64,000 nucleotides of DNA from Saprospirales bacterium (GTDB lineage Bacteria; Bacteroidota; Bacteroidia; Chitinophagales; Saprospiraceae): assembly GCA_016719895.1 (NCBI GenBank), contig JADJYG010000002.1, positions 92,843-156,842 on the forward strand. The letters are read 5' to 3'. A program made the position numbers and the translations under genes. Below are positions 19,570 to 28,641 of this stretch, one piece after another. The number at the start of each line of letters is the position of its first letter. Positions within the stretch are counted from its first letter, which is position 1. The notes beneath the pieces were generated by a model. That model was not told the origin of the DNA. It made no database searches and saw nothing but the letters and a program-made list of their open reading frames with translations.

Positions 19570-22413
19570 TTATTTTTGAGGTAACGGCAGGAGAATTTCA
19601 TTTCCATTGACATCGACGCCGACAATTTCCACGCGGCGGGCCTTAGCCGCGCCGACGCTAAAGACAGAAAGCCGTCTGTTTGCGGGATCGGGGCTGACGC
19701 CTTTTTTCTCCGCCTCTTTGTCTTCGCCTCTGGGCACCTCAATCAATCTCAATTGCCTGGATTTAATAAAGGGTTCGTAGATGCCGCCATCGAAGATGGA
19801 AAAGTGGTTCATAATACTGCTTACCCGGCGGGAAGTCAGGTCAACGTTGTAATTTGAATTGGCGAGCGGCGACGCGAATCCGCTGATTTTGATATTAATC
19901 TGGTCGCCGTTGAGCAGCATTTCGTAAAGCACCTCCGAAAACATCCGCATGCGGTTCCATTCGCCCTTTACACGCCGTTCGAAAAAGGTATCCAGATCAA
20001 ATTGCCCTTTTGCCAGCGCTTCACCGGAGAGCCCCGCTGTAAACTTGTCGATGTACTCCTGCTTGCGGTTGTAATACGGCAGATACGTTTCGCGGTATTC
20101 CTGTTTTATTTTAGTGACGCCAATCCGGTGCGGCCCGGGTTCGTCGTTGTCGAAATATAAAACGATGGGCAGGTAGCACTCCAGGCACAGCGGCCGCAGG
20201 AACAATTCCTTGCGAATACGCTGAAAAGGTATGGGATCAAGGTCATCGGTCCGGAACTCCAGCGAGTCGGTGGAATAACCCTCCTTGGTGGCGACGATGC
20301 GGTATCGCGTGTCGTAATAAATTATGGTGTGATAATCATTGGCTTGCGGGCCTGTTTGGTAGGTCCACTGTTGTGGTTTGCGCAGTTCGATCAACCGGAG
20401 GGTAACGTCGTTGAGCGGATCTTTTTTTATGTCATCAAACACATAGACGTCCAGGTCGAGTCCGCGGCGGAGGACCAATTCCCGCCGTATGGTCGTATCG
20501 CCTTGCAGGCCGATGGTGCTGAAAAAAGAGGAATCAGAGGTAAAACGAACTTTGGACGCTTTAAGGCTGTAATTGTGTTGGAAAAGCAGGTCAAAGGCAT
20601 AAGTACTGCTGTCCGGGGCATTTTTTATCTGTGTGAGCAGGCCTTTTCCGTCCGGGCCGCTGTCCAGGCTTCCATCCGGCATCAGGTGTGAAAGAGTGGC
20701 GAACACCAGGGTAGACCCGGGCATGGGCATGAGGCTGTCGCCATCCATGATGGAAACGAGCAGTTTGACCCGTGCCGGCCGGAGGCAGCGGAAGGCGGCC
20801 AATTCGGTATCCAATATTTTTTGCGGCGAGTCAAAGTAAAAGGTATCCGATACAAAGCCCTCCTTGGCGGTAATGACCATATAGGATTTGCCCGGCAATA
20901 GCGGGAAGGGATGTTTGGCGCCCGGTACTTTTACCCTGCTCCGTTCGACCCAACCGTCCGGTGTCAAATCGTACAGGGTCATTTCAGCGTAGTTGAGGGT
21001 GTCTTTGGTTTCATCGTTGCAGGCTGTAATAGTAATCACCGGTTTTTCGAGGCCGGCCCTGAAGATATCGTAGCAACATTCTTCTTCCGAAAAATTTCTG
21101 GCGCCTTTGCGGTTAGAAGAGAAATAAGCCATTTTACCGGCAGCCGAAAGGGAATAAAAAACATCGTTGGCGTTGGAATTATAGGGCTCGGGCAGGTGTT
21201 CCGGCGTTTTCCAAATCGTACCCATACGCTCCGAGCGATAAATATCGAACCCCCCCAAGCCCTGCCGGCCGGTGGAACTGAAATATAGTATGCCCGTTTT
21301 ATCGTGATAAAACGGCGTCACATCGTCGCCGGGCGTGTTCAACATCAGGTTTTGCGGCGCGGAGAAGGTGTCGTTTTGCAGCTGACAATACCAGATATCT
21401 TTTTTCCCTTTTCCACCCGGCCGGTCGCTTACAAAAAACAGGGTCTCAGCCCGGTCGCCCGGGAGCGTACAGATATGCGGTTGCGTGGACGAGAAGCCCT
21501 TCATATTGACCGTTCGCGGCAGCTTTTCCGGCGCGCTCCACGCGCTTTCGCCGCTGCGCTTTCGGCGGTACAATTCGAAGCGGATTTTTTTCCCGCCCGC
21601 GTATTTGCCTACGGCATAATACATGACCGTTTGGTCCCGATTGAAGGTAATATATGCCGTATGGCGTGTTTCCGCATTAAAACGAAATGGCTGGATATTG
21701 CCCAGGCGGCCATCTGGTTGGCGTTGAGCCTCCAGAATTTGCATCAGCAGCCGGCTGGTATCGCCTTTTAGCGGGAGACTGTAAGAAGAGTAATACAGCA
21801 GGCTGTCGCCCGCCCATAGGTCGGCGTACTCCGCATAGGGCGTATTGATTTCATCCCGCAAACTATCGAGCGGAATATCCAGCATTTCCCGGTGCACTTT
21901 CAGGGCCCAGGAACAGTTATTCAAGCCGATTTTGGCGGCAGCACGGTCGTCTGCCGAACTGCTGAGGCTGTCGGCCAACTGATACAAGCGTTGGGCTTCG
22001 GTGTAGTCGCCCAGCAGGTAGCGGCTTTCGGCGCGCCGCAACAGGGTGGGGCCGCCGGCCGCCACGAGGTTTTTCTCCAGTAAAAAGTCATACGTACGGG
22101 CAGCCTCATCGTACCGGGTAAAAGCCGATGCCGCGGTGGCATAGCCTTCCAATGCGCCTACATGGAGGCTGTCGACCGCGAGTATTTGCCGGTAGTATTG
22201 CATCGCCTGGTAGTAATTGCCGTCGGAATAGCTTTTCCGGGCTTTACTTTCCAGCGCTTTTATGGATGGCCCGCGGTGGATGTTGGTGCCGATGCGCTCT
22301 GGTATACCCTGCTGTCCATTGGCCCAAGGCAGTGCGCAAAGGAAAAAGAGCGGAAGCAGTACACTTATGGATTTCAGCATATACAGGGAGTATGAGATCA
22401 GTCGATCGGACAC
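19570..22413 (-). CDS. PorE-like outer-membrane-associated protein: TPR, PD40 propeller, CNA-like domain, OmpA
   Basis: This 947-residue protein begins with a signal peptide. Its domain order is TPR helices (about 30-200), a WD40-like PD40 propeller (about 200-450, e.g. FFVSDRPGGKGKKDIW and GILYFSSTGRQGLGGFDIYR), a carboxypeptidase-regulatory/CNA-B-type region (about 460-740) and an OmpA-like domain (about 760-900, KISGFASPLANSNYNVDLT). This is the architecture of PorE and related T9SS accessory proteins, which bind peptidoglycan and link the periplasm to PorP-type proteins. The start overlaps the porP stop by 16 bases, and the adhesin follows after 56 bases, so the three genes look cotranscribed. 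The exact PorE identity is inferred from architecture. Confidence 0.85.
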   Translation of the reverse strand: MSDRLISYSLYMLKSISVLLPLFFLCALPWANGQQGIPERIGTNIHRGPSIKALESKARKSYSDGNYYQAMQYYRQILAVDSLHVGALEGYATAASAFTRYDEAARTYDFLLEKNLVAAGGPTLLRRAESRYLLGDYTEAQRLYQLADSLSSSADDRAAAKIGLNNCSWALKVHREMLDIPLDSLRDEINTPYAEYADLWAGDSLLYYSSYSLPLKGDTSRLLMQILEAQRQPDGRLGNIQPFRFNAETRHTAYITFNRDQTVMYYAVGKYAGGKKIRFELYRRKRSGESAWSAPEKLPRTVNMKGFSSTQPHICTLPGDRAETLFFVSDRPGGKGKKDIWYCQLQNDTFSAPQNLMLNTPGDDVTPFYHDKTGILYFSSTGRQGLGGFDIYRSERMGTIWKTPEHLPEPYNSNANDVFYSLSAAGKMAYFSSNRKGARNFSEEECCYDIFRAGLEKPVITITACNDETKDTLNYAEMTLYDLTPDGWVERSRVKVPGAKHPFPLLPGKSYMVITAKEGFVSDTFYFDSPQKILDTELAAFRCLRPARVKLLVSIMDGDSLMPMPGSTLVFATLSHLMPDGSLDSGPDGKGLLTQIKNAPDSSTYAFDLLFQHNYSLKASKVRFTSDSSFFSTIGLQGDTTIRRELVLRRGLDLDVYVFDDIKKDPLNDVTLRLIELRKPQQWTYQTGPQANDYHTIIYYDTRYRIVATKEGYSTDSLEFRTDDLDPIPFQRIRKELFLRPLCLECYLPIVLYFDNDEPGPHRIGVTKIKQEYRETYLPYYNRKQEYIDKFTAGLSGEALAKGQFDLDTFFERRVKGEWNRMRMFSEVLYEMLLNGDQINIKISGFASPLANSNYNVDLTSRRVSSIMNHFSIFDGGIYEPFIKSRQLRLIEVPRGEDKEAEKKGVSPDPANRRLSVFSVGAAKARRVEIVGVDVNGNEILLPLPQK

Positions 22414-23435
22414 TGTTTGTTAACGGGTTTCGTTTTATAAATCCGGTAAATCAGGGATATTTCCGGGCCGCCCCGGCTGCCGGTAGCTACGCTGAAGTTA
22501 GACAAGTTGTGGTCGTACGACAACCCGAGCATCCAGGTACGCCAATAGACCTCAAAATGCCATACCAAGGCATCGGTGTAGCGCTGGCGGAAAAAAGCGC
22601 CGGCCTGGAGGGCCAGTTCTTCATAGGGTTTTTCATTCAGCAGCAAACGGCCGCCGATGCCATAAATCAGTTCGCGGTAACCGCCTTGCTCCTGGAACAT
22701 CAACTGCCCGGTGAGATCAAAATTAGACGTCAGCTGAGCCAGGCCCATCCCGTAAAATGCGCGCCGGACGGCCAGGCGCACGTCCCTGGAGTTGGTCCAA
22801 AAATCGTGGTTCGGGCGGTTGACGTGGTGAAACGCCCCGCCGATATCAAAGCGGGTACGCGACCGGGGGGCGTGAAAGCGGTAATTCAGCCCGGCGCTCA
22901 GGTCAAAATATTGCAGATTCGTACTGAACAAAGCGCCGTTTTCCATAGTTGGCGCGGCCGGATTGAACAGGCAGTCGACAAATTGTGCGTCGAAAGTCCA
23001 TTGGTGGTTGTTGAAAGCCCGTTGCCCAAAAGCCGGAGTAATACCGGCCGACAGGAAATTATTCTTCGCCAAGGGCAGGGTAAGGCTGACCGGGATACCG
23101 ATTTGCAGCGAGGTAAGTTCCAGGCTTCCCTGCCGGTCATAGTTGATCAGCAAGCCGCCCGTGAAATACCGGTCGTATTGGCTCTTTTTGTAATACACTT
23201 TATTTTCCACGCTGCCGGAAAACGTCGTATAGGGCACCGGCACGGACCGCCACTGGCTTTTGTAATTGCCGGTGAAACGTATGTCGCCGCCAAATATACC
23301 CGAGAAGCTGGGGTTGATATTCAACGGGCTGTTGTGAAATTGGGAAAAGTGTATATCCTGCGCCAACAGGTGTACGGTTGGCACAAATAAGGCAACGAAG
23401 AATAGAAAATGGCGTACGGATAGCGTTCTCTTCAC
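22398..23435 (-). CDS. porP: PorP/SprF family outer-membrane protein
   Basis: The predicted 346-residue protein starts at a GTG (23435), giving a clean signal peptide (KRTLSVRHFLFFVALFVPTV, then LLAQ) before the family hallmark DIHFSQFHNSPLNINPSFSG. A longer frame back to 23558 has no such signal and was rejected. The remainder is a beta-barrel pattern. PorP/SprF proteins sit in the outer membrane. In Flavobacterium johnsoniae SprF is needed for export of the type B cargo SprB, and paralogous SprF-like proteins usually pair with a neighbouring type B substrate. Here the adhesin two genes downstream has a type B tail, so this is probably its cognate partner. Confidence 0.9.
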   Translation of the reverse strand: MKRTLSVRHFLFFVALFVPTVHLLAQDIHFSQFHNSPLNINPSFSGIFGGDIRFTGNYKSQWRSVPVPYTTFSGSVENKVYYKKSQYDRYFTGGLLINYDRQGSLELTSLQIGIPVSLTLPLAKNNFLSAGITPAFGQRAFNNHQWTFDAQFVDCLFNPAAPTMENGALFSTNLQYFDLSAGLNYRFHAPRSRTRFDIGGAFHHVNRPNHDFWTNSRDVRLAVRRAFYGMGLAQLTSNFDLTGQLMFQEQGGYRELIYGIGGRLLLNEKPYEELALQAGAFFRQRYTDALVWHFEVYWRTWMLGLSYDHNLSNFSVATGSRGGPEISLIYRIYKTKPVNKQCPID

Positions 23436-23785
23436 AAGCGCAGTGTTTTTGTGATGCAATGAGAAAAACGGATTGAAAGAGTATCCAGGAAGGGAGGAAT
23501 GCGGATAAACGACCCAGAAGCGAATATTGAAGCAAAAAACGTACCAGTACAGATGCACCGGTCCATTATGGAGGGAGGCAAACCGAAGGTGCTGAAGAAA
23601 AGGAACAGGAGGAATTATCCAAAGTCAATCCATTTCCGGTTTTGACTTTTCGCGAGATTGGGAACTGCCGTAAAGGTACTGTTTTTCCTGAGTGCGCAAA
23701 ATTCATGCGGCGTTAATTGAGCGAAAGGTTTGTCAGCGTGCTGACAAACCTTTCTTAAACACCCAAATTATCCGTTTGAAAAAGA
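23436..23785. other. Intergenic stretch between glyQS and porP
   Basis: No gene is visible. It holds the perfect palindrome at 23723-23754 and a near-match to a -7 box on the minus strand (TGACTTTG, complement of 23620-23627) that could serve porP. Confidence 0.45.
23723..23754. terminator. Perfect 15-bp-arm palindrome after glyQS
   Basis: The arms gaaaggtttgtcagc and gctgacaaacctttc are perfect complements around a 2-base centre. The element begins 31 bases beyond the glyQS stop. No T run follows on the minus strand, so termination would depend on the stem or on other factors. Confidence 0.5.
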
Positions 23786-25332
23786 TCAAATCAATTGGTC
23801 CAAAAGCCGGAGCATGTCGGTTTTTTCCCGGACGATGTCCGCCACCCGGTCCACCGGAATCCGTTCCTGTTTCATGGAATCGCGCTCGCGCAGGGTAACC
23901 GAATTGTCCTCCAGGGTTTCAAAATCAATGGTGATACAGTAGGGCGTGCCAACGGCATCCTGGCGGCGGTACCGCCGGCCGATAGCGTCTTTTTCGTCGT
24001 ACTGGCACGGAAAATGGCGCTTCAGCCGGTCGAAAACACCCCGGGCCTTTTCCACCAGCTCCTCTTTGTTGCGCACAATGGGCAACACGGCGCACTTGAC
24101 CGGCGCCAGGGCGGGCGGTATGCGTAGCACAGTGCGGGCGCTGTCTTCGCCCTGCGCATCGGGCACTGTTTCCTCGATCAGGGCATTGCTGAGGATAGAC
24201 AAAAACATGCGGTCGACTCCCACAGAGGTTTCCACCACATAAGGCACATAACTTTCGTTGAGTTCGGGGTCAAAATACTGAAGTTTTTTCCCAGACAAGG
24301 CCTGGTGGCTCCCGAGGTCAAAGTCGGTCCGGGAATGCACGCCTTCGAGTTCCTTAAAGCCGAACGGAAATTCGAACTGAATATCCACCGCAGCGTTGGC
24401 ATAGTGCGCCAGGTTGTCGTGGTCCTTAAAGCGCAGTTTTGCAGCAGGGGATACGGCACGGTGCCAGGCCATACGCCGGGCTTTCCAGTATTCATACCAC
24501 TCCATTTCTGCGCCCGGGCGGACAAAAAACTGCATTTCCATTTGCTCAAACTCCCGCATGCGGAAGATAAATTGCCGGGCTACGATTTCATTCCGGAAGG
24601 CTTTTCCGATCTGCGCGATGCCAAAAGGCACTTTTTGCCGGGTGGTTTTTTGTACGTTCAGGAAATTGACGAAGATGCCCTGGGCGGTTTCCGGGCGGAG
24701 GTACAATTTTCCTTCCTCGCCGGCTATATTAGACATTTGCGTGCTGAACATGAGGTTGAACTGCCGCACTTCGGTCCAGTTGCGCGAGCCGCTTTCGGGG
24801 TCGGCGATCTGGAGTTCATCGATAAGGGCCTTCAGCCCGTCCATATCATTGGCGCTCATGGCTGCCGCCAGCCGGTGCGCAATGTCGTCTGCGCGTTGTG
24901 CCCATTCCAATACCCGTTGGTTGGTGCTGCGGAAAAGCGCCTCGTCGAATGGATCGAACTTGCGGCGGGCTTTCTCCACTTCTTTTTCAATTTTAGCCTC
25001 AGTTTTTCAATTTCGCCCTCGATCAATTGGTCGGCGCGGTAGCGCTTTTTGGAATCTTTGTTGTCCACCAAGGGATCATTGAAGGCATCTACGTGACCGG
25101 AAGCTTTCCATATTTTGGGGTGCATAAAAATGGCGCTGTCGAGCCCCACGATGTTTTCGTGCAGCTGGACGATCGCCTTCCACCAATATTCCTTGATATT
25201 ATTTTTCAACTCGACACCCAGGGGGCCGTAATCGTACACGCCGCCGAGCCCGTCGTAAACTTCCGAGGAAGGGTATATGAAGCCATATTCTTTGCAATGC
25301 GAAACGAGTCGTCTGAAGAGATCTTCCTGCAT
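23786..25332 (-). pseudogene. glyQS: Glycyl-tRNA synthetase, single-chain type, with one frameshift
   Basis: Two adjacent frames together give a complete class II glycine-tRNA ligase of about 515 residues. The N-terminal part (25332 to about 25005) has EDLFRRLVSHCKEYGFIYPS and GGVYDYGPLGVELKNNI. The C-terminal part carries RPETAQGIFVNF, the motif 2 region (FRNEIVARQFIFRMREFEQ) and an anticodon-binding domain ending at 23786. The break is in a T5 run at 25003-25007 (plus strand): one extra base there would join IEGEIEK to TEAKIEKEVEKARRKFDPF. The gene is essential and no other copy is in the window, so a sequencing error is more likely than true inactivation. Labelled pseudogene only because the frame is broken as given. 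Confidence 0.85.
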
Positions 25333-25661
25333 GGAAGTGCATTATTTAAGTGAAAAGTGCTGAATTGTTTTGACCGGCAATCCGGTGAATCCGGATACTG
25401 CAGCGGGAAAAGCGGCGCAAAGGTGCGGAAATTGGCCTGAAAAACGAAACAGGATCCGGCGCGTGTTCCGGATTTTCTGCACCGGAAATCCGGAGTCCGC
25501 ACTATTGGGCCTGCAGGCTGGCCTGAAATATATTGCAAAGATCAAACCAAACCGCCGGGCGCCTGTTTCACGAAGGCGCAACGCACCGCGCGGTGCAAGT
25601 AATTTAATTTACCGACTTTTGCCGCAACAACCTTTTTATCATTCATCATTGATCAACCACC
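25333..25661. other. Divergent intergenic region between glyQS and osmC
   Basis: No gene is visible. The minus strand has CACCTTTG (complement of 25418-25425), one mismatch from the -7 consensus, about 85 bases before the glyQS start. The plus strand has only poor matches upstream of osmC. Confidence 0.4.
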
Positions 25662-26105
25662 ATGGCATCATTTCAACGCACTGCATCTGCCGAATGGCAC
25701 GGTTCCGGACCCGAAGGCGCCGGCAGCCTGAGCGGCCCCTCCGGCGTGCTGGACAACACCCCGTATTCCGCCAAGCTCCGGTTCCAGAATGAAGACGGCC
25801 GCGCCGGCACCAATCCGGAAGAGCTTATTGCCGCCGCACACGCCGGTTGTTACAGCATGGCGCTCAGCTTTGGCCTGACAAACGGCGGTTTTACCCCCGA
25901 CGAACTGCGCTGCTCGGCAACCATTCAAATGGAAAAAACCGACGCCGGCTGGACGTTTGCAAAAATCACCCTGCGTCTGGAAGCCCGCGTACCCGGTATC
26001 AGCGCAGAACAGTTCCTGGAATTTGCGCAAAAAGCAAAAGCGGGTTGCCCGGTCAGCAGGGCCCTGGCCGCTGTACCCATCGAGCTGGACGCAACGCTGC
26101 TGTGA
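25662..26105 (+). CDS. osmC: OsmC family peroxiredoxin
   Basis: This 147-residue OsmC-type thiol peroxidase reduces organic hydroperoxides in the cytoplasm. The two catalytic cysteines are present: C63 in AAAHAGCYSMALS and C129 in AKAGCPVSRAL. A third Cys (C84) is not conserved in the family. The N-terminal FQRTASAEWHGSGPEGAGSL matches OsmC rather than Ohr. It stands alone, divergent from glyQS, and is followed by a hairpin at 26163-26191. Confidence 0.92.
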   Translation: MASFQRTASAEWHGSGPEGAGSLSGPSGVLDNTPYSAKLRFQNEDGRAGTNPEELIAAAHAGCYSMALSFGLTNGGFTPDELRCSATIQMEKTDAGWTFAKITLRLEARVPGISAEQFLEFAQKAKAGCPVSRALAAVPIELDATLL

Positions 26106-26162
26106 TTCCGACGTCTTAGAACACGCCGGAGGGCATACAACGTACCCTGGGCGCACTAAAAA

Positions 26163-26191
26163 GCCCGCCTCCTGAAAAGCAGGATGCGGGC
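26163..26191 (+). terminator. Hairpin downstream of osmC
   Basis: gcccgc-c-tcctg pairs with cagga-t-gcgggc around a 5-base loop, giving an 11-bp stem with one mismatch, 58 bases after the osmC stop. The T run after it is poor. Confidence 0.5.
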
Positions 26192-26455
26192 GGTTGGTCG
26201 TTTAACGGCGTAAACCTTAAATCCTCTCTGAATCGCCGTAAAACAAGTCCTGACATCAACCGGGGGGAGTGACCCCAGGTATTTTGGTTTCGGGGCGAGC
26301 CCGTGGGTCGGTGGAATTGGTTCTAAGCGGTTTGGCGCATTTGGTTTTCAGGGCTTTGGCAGGGGGGGGCTTTCACATTGGTTTGGATAACATAACTGAG
26401 GCAAATTAGCCGCATTGCAGGGTATGGGTAAGGAACAAATCGCAATGAAAACATT

Positions 26456-26530
26456 GTTCTCCGGCAGGCGTCTGACGCAGAAACCCACTTCCGGGTTTAG
26501 AGCCAAAGCGCGTCAGACGCGCCGGAGAAC
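26456..26530. repeat. Large inverted repeat with nested hairpin
   Basis: The arm at 26456-26478 (gttctccggcaggcgtctga, continuing cgc) pairs with 26508-26530, with only a 2-base indel between the arms. The loop holds a second hairpin (aaaccc ... gggttt, 26480-26497). The surrounding non-coding stretch 26192-26907 has no supportable gene. This may be an interspersed palindromic element or a structured RNA. Confidence 0.65.
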
Positions 26531-26907
26531 GATCGGATTTCAGGAACTTGAGCCAAGGCATTTGAGATTACACCCGTCGTAAAAAAGGTTTAGGTGTTTT
26601 TGGCTTTAAGGGGTTTCAAGAACAACAGTACACATCGCAGTTTCCCTTCTGCATGTTTCTTTGGTTTTTGGGGCAGGCTTTTCGGGGTCGCATCCTCCGC
26701 TTTGGTATTCGGCTCGCGGTGATGGGACAAAGATGCGGCCCACTGCCGCACGCCGGCAAACACGAAAAAGCGCTTAACTTCCACAACTGCCCCTGGAAAT
26801 ATTTGGCAGGCGCCAAAGTATTCCCCAATTTCGCAGTTCCCCACCCCGGCTGCTCTGTGCGTTCAGACGCATTATCGAACATATTTTTCATTGCCAATCA
26901 ATGACTT

Positions 26908-28641
26908 ATGCAGGATAGTCCTTTGCTAAAAACCCTGCAATTACTCACCCCGGAGGAATTCGAAACACTGGAATATTTTGTCGAATCGCCGATCTTCAAT
27001 GAAGTGAACCGGTTCCACGACACCGTGCGGCTCTTCGAATACCTCAAGGAATATTATCCTGACTTTCAAAATGCCGCGTTGCACAAAACCGTGGCGGGCT
27101 TCTCGCTTTACCCCAACCGTACCCAGCCGGAAAACGAGGTGGAGCGCGCGATGGCGCAGCTGATGCACATCGTCAAACAGTTTATCAACTTCCGGTATTC
27201 CGCCGTCAAAGGCGGCCGGGTGGTGCGGGGTGGTCGCAAAAGCAATATTACCCAGGACCCTGTCGCACTCCTGAATTTTGCCCGCCAACAACTGGCCCTG
27301 ATGCGTTTTTACAGCGAGCGGCTCCTGCAACAACCCCAGGAAGAGCGCCCGCAACGCGTCACGGCCCGGGAGCCTGAAGCGGGGAAAAAACGGCGCGTGA
27401 AAAAGGCGGAAAATTTTTTCCAGAGCCTTTACGAAGAACTGGAGGAGGTTTTTCAGTCGCAACATGCTTTCAGTCATTACGAAGAATACGAATTCAGCGA
27501 CTTTTTCTATTTCCGGTTTCTTGCCGAGCAGGAAAAAGCGATTTACGAAAGCCTCGACGAATGGTCGGCCCAGGGCGGTTTTGTCAACCTGCTTGTCGCC
27601 TCCGAAAAACTCGACCGCTTTTTTCTGCTTACCAAACTCGACCAAATCTGCAAACTGCTACACCTGCAACAGATTGCCATGCCCTTCGGCGCCGACACCG
27701 ACGAATACCGCCGCCTGACCACCAACCAAAAACTCACCCTTAAAATGGCCAAGCTACTGGCCAGGCATAACTACGACACCAACGACCCCGGTATTACCCT
27801 CTACCTGACGTTGCTGCAACTGCTGTCGAAAAAAAAACCGGAAAAAACAGACCCCCTGGCCGGCCGTTTCTTCCAATTGCTTCAACAACACCAGGACCTC
27901 GTGCCCGCCAAACGATTCCGGGATTTCAATGTTATCGTCCGCTCTTACTGGGCCCGCCGGTATCGCCAGACCCGCAATCCGGATTTTTTGGAGCAGCTCT
28001 TCCTGTCGCATCTCGAAGACCTCGCGCAATTGCGCCGGCTGCAGGAACGTATTCAAAGTTCCCATTTCCAAAGTATTTTATTCAATGCCATCAAATTGGG
28101 ACACCTCGACTGGGCGGAAGCCTTCCTGGACGAATTTTCCGGCCAAATCACCGCGACCCCGATACCCGAAACGGTGGTTGACCTGGGCTATGCCATGCTG
28201 TATTTTGCCCGGGGGCAATACGGCAAAGCCGCAGACCGGCTTCCGCACTATTTCAATTACGGCGCTTCCGACGACCCTAATCTGTATTCCCTGGCCGCCA
28301 CACTGGACATCCGTATCCGGTATGAAAACGGTTCGCTGCTCGACCCTGAAGGCGTCAATATGAAACGCGCTACGCATAAACGGATCAAGGAAGGCAAAAC
28401 GCTGCGCCCCGAACGCCGTGACGCCATACTCGGCTTCTATGACGTGGCCATCCGGCTTTTCAGGCTTCGCGAAAAATTGCAGTTGCGGAACCCTGATGGT
28501 GTGCCAATCCGCCAGGACCTGGACGAGATCCGGCGACAACTGACCGAAAAACCAGTGGTGGATTCTGAATGGCTGCGCGACAAATGCGACGAAATCCAGG
28601 CTTTGCTGGACAAAAACCAGCCTAAAACTGAAAATAAATAA
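26908..28641 (+). CDS. Unknown 577-residue helical protein
   Basis: I do not recognise a named family. The protein has no signal peptide and no membrane segment, so it is probably cytoplasmic. It is rich in charged helices, with a basic, Arg/Lys-dense stretch around residues 138-170 (PQEERPQRVTAREPEAGKKR) that looks like a flexible linker between two helical halves. The N-terminus (LKTLQLLTPEEFETLEYFVE) reads like a small helical domain. Codon use and the long uninterrupted frame support a real gene. It overlaps the convergent MBOAT gene by 20 bases at the 3' ends. TPR/HEAT-like helical repeats are possible but cannot be proved by eye. Confidence 0.75.
   Translation: MQDSPLLKTLQLLTPEEFETLEYFVESPIFNEVNRFHDTVRLFEYLKEYYPDFQNAALHKTVAGFSLYPNRTQPENEVERAMAQLMHIVKQFINFRYSAVKGGRVVRGGRKSNITQDPVALLNFARQQLALMRFYSERLLQQPQEERPQRVTAREPEAGKKRRVKKAENFFQSLYEELEEVFQSQHAFSHYEEYEFSDFFYFRFLAEQEKAIYESLDEWSAQGGFVNLLVASEKLDRFFLLTKLDQICKLLHLQQIAMPFGADTDEYRRLTTNQKLTLKMAKLLARHNYDTNDPGITLYLTLLQLLSKKKPEKTDPLAGRFFQLLQQHQDLVPAKRFRDFNVIVRSYWARRYRQTRNPDFLEQLFLSHLEDLAQLRRLQERIQSSHFQSILFNAIKLGHLDWAEAFLDEFSGQITATPIPETVVDLGYAMLYFARGQYGKAADRLPHYFNYGASDDPNLYSLAATLDIRIRYENGSLLDPEGVNMKRATHKRIKEGKTLRPERRDAILGFYDVAIRLFRLREKLQLRNPDGVPIRQDLDEIRRQLTEKPVVDSEWLRDKCDEIQALLDKNQPKTENK

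Noticed and set aside
25001..25010. Programmed -1 frameshift in glyQS
   Set aside because: The zero-frame codons GAA AAA do not form an X XXY YYZ heptamer, no stimulatory stem was seen, and glycyl-tRNA synthetases are not known to use recoding.
26653..26904. 83-codon plus-strand frame in the osmC to 26908 gap
   Set aside because: No signal peptide, domain or sensible composition, and an equally long frame lies opposite it.
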